Source: Bacteroidales bacterium UBA3843 (GTDB lineage: Bacteria; Bacteroidota; Bacteroidia; Bacteroidales; Paludibacteraceae). Taken from it: a stretch of DNA of 22,887 nucleotides. Below, in pieces: positions 15,956-20,991 of the stretch. A model generated the notes under the pieces. The model ran no database searches, was not told where the DNA came from, and worked only from the letters and a program-made list of their open reading frames with translations. Position 1 is the first letter of the stretch. Each line of letters begins with the position of its first letter. Made by a program: the position numbers and the translations under genes. The stretch lies in the NCBI GenBank assembly GCA_002392745.1, contig DGHR01000012.1:41309-64195 (forward strand). Reading direction: 5' to 3'.

Positions 15956-16858
15956 ATGAAACGAACTTACCCGAAATGGACAAGTGTGGCACTCATCGCC
16001 GCTATCTATGTGCTCGCCGGAGTAATTGGCTGGCTGGTATTTCACTTTGTGATGCAATTTTTACCCTCCCTTGAGGGGAGGGCATGGGTGGGGGTGTTCC
16101 TCTCTGATATAACGGCTACTATTGTGGTCTGGGCGTTTGGGGTGCTCTATGAGAACGTGTCGGTATATGACCCCTATTGGTCGGTTTTCCCGCCTGTGGT
16201 TTTTCTGGCATGGGCGTTCTACACGGGTGTCTGGTCGCTGCCGGTTATCTTACTGCTGATAGCTACGTGGTATTGGGGATGGCGGCTGACGCGCAACTGG
16301 GCAATCACTTTCAAAGGTATCGCCCATGAAGACTGGCGTTATACCAAATACCGTTCGCTTCATCCCGCCCTTTTCCATCTCATCAATTTCTTCGGGCTCA
16401 ACATGGTGCCTACGCTGGTGGTTTTTGCTGCCATGCTCCCGGGATTGAAGTTATATGAAACAAGTAATTCTGTCTATACTCTGTCAGGCGAAGCCGGTCT
16501 GTATGCAATCCGTGCAGCAGTCCTGATTTTGGGTTTCACGGTATGTATATCTTCGGCTACTATCCAACTCATCGCCGACAAGCAAAGCCATGATTTCCGG
16601 GCTGCGAACCCGGGAAAAGTGTGCAATGTGGGTTTATGGAAAAACGGCCGCCATCCGAACTATTTCGGTGAGATTCAGTTCTGGTGGGGAATATGGATTA
16701 TGTATGCAGCGCTCAACGGCATCGACTGGTATATCCTTGGTCCGATAGCCATGACGGCGCTCTTTCTCGGAATCTCTATTCCGCTCATGGAGCACCGTCA
16801 GTTGGCTAACAAACCCGACTACGCCGAATATCGCAAACAGACAAGAATACTGATATAA
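15956..16858 (+). CDS. DUF1295 / steroid 5-alpha-reductase-like membrane protein
   Basis: This 300-aa multi-pass inner-membrane protein has the hallmarks of DUF1295: YDPYWSV (about 71-77), RxTRNW, EDWRYxKYR, and near the C-terminus GLWKNGRHPNYFGEIQFWWG. The family shares the 5-alpha-reductase/isoprenylcysteine-methyltransferase fold, in which the C-terminal HPNYFGE region binds the cofactor; the actual substrate is unknown. Residues 36-47 (LPSLEGRAWVGV) lie in the loop between the first two membrane helices and are encoded by palindromic element B, an apparent in-frame insertion that leaves the reading frame intact. It has its own promoter and no partner genes on its strand. Confidence 0.88.
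   Translation: MKRTYPKWTSVALIAAIYVLAGVIGWLVFHFVMQFLPSLEGRAWVGVFLSDITATIVVWAFGVLYENVSVYDPYWSVFPPVVFLAWAFYTGVWSLPVILLLIATWYWGWRLTRNWAITFKGIAHEDWRYTKYRSLHPALFHLINFFGLNMVPTLVVFAAMLPGLKLYETSNSVYTLSGEAGLYAIRAAVLILGFTVCISSATIQLIADKQSHDFRAANPGKVCNVGLWKNGRHPNYFGEIQFWWGIWIMYAALNGIDWYILGPIAMTALFLGISIPLMEHRQLANKPDYAEYRKQTRILI
16063..16096 (+). repeat. In-frame palindromic element B
   Basis: CCCTCCC (16064-16070), loop TTGAG and GGGAGGG (16076-16082) form a perfect 7-bp hairpin, followed by a G-rich tail, ATGGGTGGGGGTG (16084-16096). It is translated as LPSLEGRAWVG within the DUF1295 protein, where a short inter-helix loop is expected. Its hairpin-plus-G-rich-tail layout matches elements A and C. Confidence 0.75.
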
Positions 16859-16883
16859 GAGACTGAGAGAATTATTTGCAGAC

Positions 16884-16938
16884 TTTGTCGAGCCTTTTTC
16901 GAACTTTTTTCGAATCTTTTTCGAGCTTTTGTCGAGTC
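16884..16938 (+). repeat. 11-bp tandem repeat, five copies
   Basis: TTTGTCGAGCC, TTTTTCGAACT, TTTTTCGAATC, TTTTTCGAGCT and TTTGTCGAGTC follow one another. TCGA occurs at 16888, 16899, 16910, 16921 and 16932, an exact 11-bp period. The array lies between the convergent ends of the DUF1295 gene and the DNA-binding-like gene. Confidence 0.9.
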
Positions 16939-16976
16939 ATTCACGGTAGCACTACGTTACCATTGTGAACGTTTTA

Positions 16977-17519
16977 CTACAATTTCTCTACCAGTGTGAG
17001 GCCGTTTTTATTGCCCATACTGAAGCCTCCTTCGTAAGTGCCGTTAACGGTCTCGACATGGTCCACGATGAGCACTTCACCTTGTGCTATCGTGCGGCAA
17101 GAGAATGTGTCGCCGACTTGCAGTTTGCTGTTGACGGCTTCTGCCACGCGCCATCTGTAGTCGCCCATATAGGTAAGTGTACAGACGCGGTTCGGTAGCC
17201 AGGCGATGCGTACCTGCTCGCCTGGCCTGCATTCGTCTGCATGAATGGCGGTGGTGTGTATGAAACCGGATTCCTCTTTGGCTTTGGCGTAGTGTTCCAA
17301 TATCCGGACAGAGCTTTGCCGGATAGAGGAATAGCCTTTTTTATAGCCCCAGATACGGCTTAACGTATCAGGGCTAAGGCGTTCACCGGCGGCACGCAAT
17401 ATAGCAATACTCAGTTCCCCGAAATCAGCCGGTGTTGCAGGCGTGCGACCGAATCGAACTTCCACTGCCTTTTTCAGTTGGGTAATTGCAATGCTGTTTG
17501 TTTGGTAGGATGTTTCCAT
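16977..17519 (-). CDS. Putative DNA-binding protein with C-terminal SH3-like domain
   Basis: This 180-aa protein has an N-terminal helical region with FGELSIAILRAAGERLSPDTLSRIWGY (cut here at its ends, residues about 33-59), resembling a Bacteroidota family in which LS-x-T-L-x-R-x-W-G-Y forms a helix-turn-helix-like motif. A beta-rich C-terminal half (about 95-155: PGEQVRIAWLPNRVCTLTYMG, then LQVGDTFSC) looks like a small SH3-like barrel. No signal peptide is present, so it is cytoplasmic. It is divergently transcribed from the Ser/Thr kinase, and their promoters interleave, which suggests that it acts with, or is controlled together with, the kinase. Function is unproven; DNA binding is inferred from the motif only. 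Confidence 0.7.
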   Translation of the reverse strand: METSYQTNSIAITQLKKAVEVRFGRTPATPADFGELSIAILRAAGERLSPDTLSRIWGYKKGYSSIRQSSVRILEHYAKAKEESGFIHTTAIHADECRPGEQVRIAWLPNRVCTLTYMGDYRWRVAEAVNSKLQVGDTFSCRTIAQGEVLIVDHVETVNGTYEGGFSMGNKNGLTLVEKL

Positions 17520-17535
17520 ATCTCAAAAATTTGTG

Positions 17536-17567
17536 CAAAGATATGAATTTATTTGCATATATCCAAA
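17536..17567 (-). promoter_or_regulatory. Bacteroidota-type promoter of the DNA-binding-like gene
   Basis: On the minus strand, TTTG (17567-17564), a 20-nt spacer and TATCTTTG (17543-17536) match the consensus. It overlaps the divergent kinase promoter, so polymerase probably cannot occupy both at once. The leader would be about 10-12 nt. Confidence 0.8.
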
Positions 17568-17583
17568 TAATTTTGTATTTTTG
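17552..17583 (+). promoter_or_regulatory. Bacteroidota-type promoter of the kinase gene
   Basis: TTTG (17552-17555), a 20-nt spacer and TATTTTTG (17576-17583) match the consensus. The ATG at 17592 is only 8 nt past the -7 box, so the mRNA would have a leader of only a few bases or be nearly leaderless. Confidence 0.8.
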
Positions 17584-17591
17584 CACCGCCA

Positions 17592-18797
17592 ATGGATACT
17601 AATTCGTTTACATCGGGTCCCGTTCGTCCGCTCAGTTCGCAAGAATTAGGTGTAGAGCGTCTCACGGATTATGAGTTGCTGTCCGACAGCGGACACAACC
17701 TGGTTTACCGTGCGCAGATGAGCGGCAAATGGGTCGTCCTGAAGGCTGCCAAACCGGATGAAGGAGAGCAGACTCGCAACCAACTCCTTTTAGAGCGTGA
17801 GTTTGAAATCATGCACCGTCTGGATTCTATCTATGTGGTTCAGACGATAGCCATGGTGGACGACCCGCAGTTAGGCCGCTCCATCCTGATGGAGTTTGTC
17901 AACGGGCGTCCGTTAGACCGGTTTGTGGCGGAGAATCCTTCTTCGGCGGAGCGTCGCCGTGTGGCGGACGAACTGATGGAAGCATTGATTTTCCTGCATG
18001 AACGTCAGGTGGTGCACGGCGATTTGAAGCCGAGCAATATCCTCATTACCGATTCGGGCAACCATGTCCAACTGATTGATTTCGGGTTTTCGGATAGTGA
18101 AGCATTCATCGCTAAGAATATAGGAACATCGCCTTCAATCAGTTCGCCGGAACAACTGTCCACTGATGTTCTAAAACCCGAACGGGACATCTATGCGTTA
18201 GGTAAGATACTTGCGCTCCTTTTCCCACATTCATCAATCCATCAATCCATCATTTCATCAATTGTTCGCCGATACACCTCCGTCCGTCAGGTCCGCTCTG
18301 CGCTCCATCGTTATTGGCGAATGAGGTGGTTGCTGCCGATGCTCGCTTTTTTTGCTATTGCGGCAGCTTGTTTGATTTGCTTCCGGCCGCAGCAACAAGA
18401 GGTTTCCCCTGTTGTCGAGTACCATACGGATACGGTCGTTGTTATACAGCCTGCGCCGCCGGCGGTGGATTCCGTATGGTTGAATGTAAAGAGTAAGGCA
18501 GCCGGACGATACAAGGCGCTGTATCGCACCTATGCCGATTCGATTAAGAACATGCCGAAAAAGATTCACAATGATGCCTTAGCTATGACAAATCGCTATG
18601 CAAGGCGGATGCTACAAACGCGAGATAAATTTGCGAAGTCCTATCCTCAATATGAGGAACAATTGTATGATCAATACCTTTTTATCTATAGCCGGGACTT
18701 CAATGCTTTGCATAACATCCATAAAGATTACCCGTATGTGACCGTCAACCTCTATGGCGATACAACTTTTATTCCAGTGAAGCCGCTTTCCGAGTAA
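17592..18797 (+). CDS. Membrane-anchored Ser/Thr protein kinase
   Basis: This 401-aa protein has an N-terminal Hanks-type kinase domain (about 27-240): VVLK with K51, an acidic helix around E68-E70, HGDLKPSN (D144, K146, N149), DFG (163-165) and SPE (185-187). The glycine-rich loop is degenerate. The C-lobe is compact and ends near 18300. One transmembrane helix (about 246-264) leads to a ~135-residue extracytoplasmic, Tyr- and Lys-rich domain with no recognised fold, presumably the sensor. The predicted start gives an almost leaderless mRNA. It is divergent from the DNA-binding-like gene. A degenerate 8-bp tandem repeat lies at 18233-18264 inside the C-lobe; copy-number change there would shift the frame. 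Confidence 0.9.
   Translation: MDTNSFTSGPVRPLSSQELGVERLTDYELLSDSGHNLVYRAQMSGKWVVLKAAKPDEGEQTRNQLLLEREFEIMHRLDSIYVVQTIAMVDDPQLGRSILMEFVNGRPLDRFVAENPSSAERRRVADELMEALIFLHERQVVHGDLKPSNILITDSGNHVQLIDFGFSDSEAFIAKNIGTSPSISSPEQLSTDVLKPERDIYALGKILALLFPHSSIHQSIISSIVRRYTSVRQVRSALHRYWRMRWLLPMLAFFAIAAACLICFRPQQQEVSPVVEYHTDTVVVIQPAPPAVDSVWLNVKSKAAGRYKALYRTYADSIKNMPKKIHNDALAMTNRYARRMLQTRDKFAKSYPQYEEQLYDQYLFIYSRDFNALHNIHKDYPYVTVNLYGDTTFIPVKPLSE
18233..18264 (+). repeat. Degenerate 8-bp tandem repeat inside the kinase gene
   Basis: ATCAATCC, ATCAATCC, ATCATTTC and ATCAATTG give four 8-bp units, two of them identical, encoding part of SSIHQSIISSI. Eight is not a multiple of three, so gain or loss of a unit would cause a frameshift. 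Confidence 0.6.
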
Positions 18798-18832
18798 AAA
18801 GCAAATAAATTCGGTTTTTCTTGCGCAAATTC

Positions 18833-18863
18833 TTGTGTAGTTCAAACTTTTGTTGTATCTTTG
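18833..18863 (+). promoter_or_regulatory. Bacteroidota-type distal promoter of the one-repeat lipoprotein
   Basis: TTG (18833-18835), a 20-nt spacer and TATCTTTG (18856-18863) match the consensus. The 33-nt segment 18833-18865 recurs at 19930-19962 with two mismatches. Transcription from here would run through the three phased repeats before reaching the gene at 19012. Confidence 0.75.
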
Positions 18864-18872
18864 CAACCGAAA

Positions 18873-18971
18873 GTCGGCATGAAAATGTGATTCTTATAGA
18901 AAAATGTCGGCATGAAAAGGTGATTTGTTTATAAAAAAGTCGGTATAAAAAGGTGTAATTTATTTGTAGTA
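18873..18971 (+). repeat. Three direct repeats with an exact 33-bp period
   Basis: The units begin with GTCGG at 18873, 18906 and 18939. Each has a ~20-bp conserved core, consensus GTCGGCATGAAAAGGTGATT (the third copy is more divergent), followed by 13 A/T-rich bases. The 33-bp period is close to three helical turns, placing the cores on nearly the same face of the DNA. They lie between two -7 elements, directly upstream of the one-repeat lipoprotein, and look like binding sites for a regulator. Units 1 and 2 also contain tiny reading frames (ATG AAA ATG TGA and ATG AAA AGG TGA). Confidence 0.8.
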
Positions 18972-18977
18972 CCTTTG
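18970..18977 (+). promoter_or_regulatory. -7-like element proximal to the one-repeat lipoprotein
   Basis: TACCTTTG fits the -7 consensus and would give a leader of about 30 nt, but no TTG lies 20 bp upstream. The third phased repeat occupies that position instead, which would suit an activator-dependent promoter. Confidence 0.5.
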
Positions 18978-19011
18978 CCGCGGTTTTGATTAAAACGAAA
19001 GGATAACAATT

Positions 19012-19347
19012 ATGAAAAAACTATTTTTTGCAATTGCATGCATAGCTTTGGTAGGCTTGACCGGCTGTGAGAAAAAATTAACAAGTGAAGATATCGCCAA
19101 TCTGGATGTCACCAAGCTGGACAACGTTGAAATAGCCTGTTGGGAGTACTCGATTTCCTGGGTGCAAAATAAAACGACACAGTCTTATGTGGGACGCGTA
19201 TGGGGCACAGAGCGCGAAGCCGTAGAGGAGCTGCAAGAACTGCTGACTATCTATAAGCGTTCGGGAGAGATTTCCGAAACCAAATACGGCAAAACAGGTG
19301 CAAAAGATGAAGAAGCATGTGAACCTACAGGGAAGAAGGATAAATAA
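19012..19347 (+). CDS. Small lipoprotein with one Cys-Trp/Ala-Cys repeat
   Basis: This 111-aa protein has a lipoprotein signal peptide ending LTGC (lipidated C19), a short linker, and one copy of the repeat found four times in the lipoprotein at 3488. Cys-Trp is at 43-44, VWGTE at 63-67, and the unit closes with Y-G-K-T-G-A-K-D-E-E-A-C (C103). The Cys-to-Cys distance (60) matches unit 1 of the large protein (59). A disulfide between C43 and C103 is likely. No family name is recognised. It is a single-gene unit bounded by the phased repeats upstream and a strong hairpin downstream. Confidence 0.8.
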   Translation: MKKLFFAIACIALVGLTGCEKKLTSEDIANLDVTKLDNVEIACWEYSISWVQNKTTQSYVGRVWGTEREAVEELQELLTIYKRSGEISETKYGKTGAKDEEACEPTGKKDK

Positions 19348-19374
19348 TCCGATCTTTGAATTATATATAAACCA

Positions 19375-19404
19375 ACAACGCACTCCCGAATGAGAGTGCG
19401 TTGT
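19375..19404 (+). terminator. Strong hairpin terminator after the one-repeat lipoprotein
   Basis: ACAACGCACTC (19375-19385), an 8-nt loop and GAGTGCGTTGT (19394-19404) form a perfect 11-bp stem 28 nt after the stop codon. A U-run does not follow directly. Confidence 0.75.
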
Positions 19405-19749
19405 GTTATCCTTACTCCCTTCCTTTTAGGGAAGGGTGGGGTTAGGCTTCTTATTGCTCGTCCTCGACTGCTGCCTGAGCGGCGGCGAGGCGGCGAGGTT
19501 TATGCGGGAAGAACAGATGCAGGAGAAGTGGATTTTGTGGTTATGAGACATAACGGTGAACGCGCGTATTACCAAGTAGCCTATACTGCTAATGACGAAA
19601 ATATACTAAATCGTGAACTTTCGTCATTAAGAAAAATTAAGGACGCCTACCCAAAATATCTTTTGACTACCGACTTTGACAGCGCAAACATTGACGGTAT
19701 ACGTAAAATCAATGTGATAGATTGGTTACTGGGCAGCAAGTCTAACTAA
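19390..19749 (+). pseudogene. 3' remnant of an AAA (DUF4143-type) ATPase gene
   Basis: The open frame could encode 119 aa, but recognisable homology starts only at about 19483. From there, RRGGEVYAG...EVDFVVMRHNGERAYYQVAYT...RELSSLRKIKDAYPKYLLT...GIRKINVIDWLLG matches, as separate motifs, the C-terminal end of the AAA/DUF4143 ATPases common in Bacteroidota, which are normally about 400 aa. The Walker motifs and most of the protein are missing. The apparent ATG at 19390 sits inside the previous gene's terminator hairpin, and codons 8-20 come from palindromic element C and adjacent low-complexity DNA (GGCGGCGAGGCGGCGAGG). It is probably a decayed gene left by deletion. A terminator follows it. 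Confidence 0.8.
19411..19446 (+). repeat. Palindromic element C
   Basis: CCCTTCC (19417-19423) and GGAAGGG (19430-19436) form a 7-bp hairpin around TTTTAG, followed by a G-rich tail, TGGGGTTAGG (19437-19446). It has the same layout as elements A and B and sits at the 5' edge of the DUF4143 remnant. Confidence 0.7.
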
Positions 19750-19770
19750 AGTCAAATTATGGCTAATTAG

Positions 19771-19808
19771 GGCGTAAAGGGTAGAACCTTTGCGCCTTTC
19801 TTTTTTTT
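19771..19808 (+). terminator. Rho-independent terminator after the DUF4143 remnant
   Basis: GGCGTAAAGG (19771-19780), a 6-nt loop and CCTTTGCGCC (19787-19796) form a 10-bp stem with one G-T pair, followed directly by TTTCTTTTTTTT. It is the clearest intrinsic terminator in the window, and its 3' arm supplies the -33 box of the next promoter. Confidence 0.92.
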
Positions 19809-19820
19809 ATTGTACTTTTG
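19789..19820 (+). promoter_or_regulatory. Bacteroidota-type promoter embedded in a terminator
   Basis: TTTG (19789-19792, in the terminator stem), a 20-nt spacer and TACTTTTG (19813-19820) match the consensus. No gene follows closely, so it may start a small RNA or contribute to the distant operon at 20486. Confidence 0.7.
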
Positions 19821-19928
19821 CACTGCAAATCGTAATGAGCCGTTCTTTGTCATATTGAGGCCCCGCCGGACTAACGTAGTGCACCAAACGTGCGATATGT
19901 AGCAAAAATACAAAAAAATGCAGAATAA

Positions 19929-19960
19929 TTTGTGTATTTCAAACTTTTGTTGTGTCTTTG
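19929..19960 (+). promoter_or_regulatory. Promoter sharing a 33-nt segment with the lipoprotein promoter
   Basis: TTTG (19929-19932), a 20-nt spacer and TGTCTTTG (19953-19960; TG instead of TA) form a near-consensus promoter. Positions 19930-19962 match 18833-18865 at 31 of 33 bases. Confidence 0.65.
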
Positions 19961-20083
19961 CAGCGTCTTCTCCAAGAAGACTCCCGCGTCAGCGGACACG
20001 GACTACATGTTTGAGAGACTAATAGTCAACAACCTTGTGAGAATCTGGTAAATTTTTAACGGGTAGTAAGTTGGCATATGTTG

Positions 20084-20108
20084 GTACACGTTTGGTGTAC
20101 TACTTTTG
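20084..20108 (+). promoter_or_regulatory. Operator-like palindrome abutting a -7-like box
   Basis: GTACAC-GTTTG-GTGTAC (20084-20100) is a perfect 6-bp palindrome directly followed by TACTTTTG (20101-20108). No -33 box is found at the usual distance, so this may be a regulated or weak promoter. Confidence 0.4.
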
Positions 20109-20255
20109 CTGTATTTACGATTCAGGCAATGCGAGAGCCTCTGTGAAGATACAGCGAGAGTAGTACTTTTTTTGTGCGTATCTGTATCAACCTGTTGCCA
20201 TTCAGCAATCAATCTGCAATTAATTTGCTGTTAATCCGCAGCTAAACACGAACAT

Positions 20256-20277
20256 ATACGATACATATACGATACAT
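20256..20277 (+). repeat. 11-bp tandem duplication
   Basis: ATACGATACAT occurs twice in immediate succession in the leader region upstream of 20486. Confidence 0.7.
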
Positions 20278-20352
20278 TAGTATAGTCTGAGTATAATCAG
20301 AGAATACCATCGGAATAGTCTTGGGCTACTCTCGAAATACCCTCGACTCGGT

Positions 20353-20374
20353 TCTGTCTCGAATCTGTCTCGCC
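20353..20374 (+). repeat. Second 11-bp tandem duplication
   Basis: TCTGTCTCGAA is followed by TCTGTCTCGCC, again an 11-bp period, in the same leader region. Confidence 0.65.
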
Positions 20375-20485
20375 AGTCTGATTTGGACAATATAGATGTA
20401 GAAACGACAAATCTAAAAATATAAAGGAGAATGCCGAAAATCCCCACAAAAGAGTAGGCAAAAAACTAATACTAATCATTAAATT

Positions 20486-20968
20486 ATGAAAAAATTATTT
20501 TATCAATTAAGTGTTTTGTTGGTAGGTGTACTTTTTGTATCATGTGGAACCCACAAGACGATTGCTTACTCTAAATCCGAGCCTGTGTGTATAGCCAGTG
20601 AGTTAGATGGTTCATATACACTACGTGTAGAGGGGCGTGGTCGAAATGCTGGAAGTGCATATGAAGAAGCAGGTAAACAGGCGCTTTATGCGATCCTCTT
20701 TTCGGATGTGCGTTGGCCGAATGGTCCTAGAAAAAAAATTGATTCGGTATTTCTTCTGAAGCAACGTGCATACGAACAAAATAAAGCATACTTTGATAAT
20801 TTTTTTAGAGATGGTGGGGATTATACTCAATATATTTCTATGAAGGAAAAACGAGATCTCTCCAGTATCTATACAAGAACAAATGCACAAACAGTTTGTA
20901 CTACTACTGTATGTGTGTTTAAATCTCAACTTGAACAACGCCTTATCAGCGATGGTATTTTAAAATAA
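20486..20968 (+). CDS. Uncharacterised lipoprotein (LPP20-like flavour)
   Basis: This 160-aa protein has a lipoprotein signal peptide ending FVSC (lipidated C20). The mature part contains YTLRVEGRGRNAGSAYEEAGKQALYAILF, quoted here only by its outline: V-x-G-x-G-R-N, then A-x-E-x-A-x-K-Q-A. This alpha/beta pattern resembles the core of LPP20-type lipoproteins, but the similarity is by eye and weak. A second conserved-looking stretch is YFDNFFRDGGDYTQYIS. It lies 23 nt upstream of the 627-aa outer-membrane-like protein, so the two probably work together at the envelope. The DNA is visibly AT-richer than most of the window. Function unknown. Confidence 0.65.
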   Translation: MKKLFYQLSVLLVGVLFVSCGTHKTIAYSKSEPVCIASELDGSYTLRVEGRGRNAGSAYEEAGKQALYAILFSDVRWPNGPRKKIDSVFLLKQRAYEQNKAYFDNFFRDGGDYTQYISMKEKRDLSSIYTRTNAQTVCTTTVCVFKSQLEQRLISDGILK

Positions 20969-20991
20969 TAAATTAACTAAAACAAACAATC

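Larger units (their letters stand above)
19750..20485 (+). other. 736-bp gene-free stretch with terminator, tandem promoters and repeats
   Basis: I see no tRNA or supported ORF here. It contains a rho-independent terminator (19771-19808), two promoters (19789-19820, 19929-19960), a hairpin at the second predicted start (GTCTTC-TCCAA-GAAGAC, 19965-19981), an operator-like palindrome before a -7-like box (20084-20108), a possible stem CTGTAT/ATACAG (20109-20154), and short 11-bp tandem repeats (20256-20277, 20353-20374). It may be a long leader for the 20486 operon or hold a small RNA; neither can be shown from sequence alone. Confidence 0.6.

Noticed and set aside
18233..18264. Phase-variable kinase by 8-bp repeat slippage
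   Set aside because: Only two of the four units are identical, which is too few for a convincing slippage switch; recorded as a repeat only.
18873..18971. CRISPR-like array
   Set aside because: There are only three copies, the 13-nt intervals are too short for spacers and are themselves partly similar, and no cas genes are present.
3130..20347. 15-bp match CGAAATACCCTCGAC at 3130-3144 and 20333-20347
   Set aside because: In 23 kb one such 15-bp coincidence is roughly expected by chance, and neither site shares a clear context.
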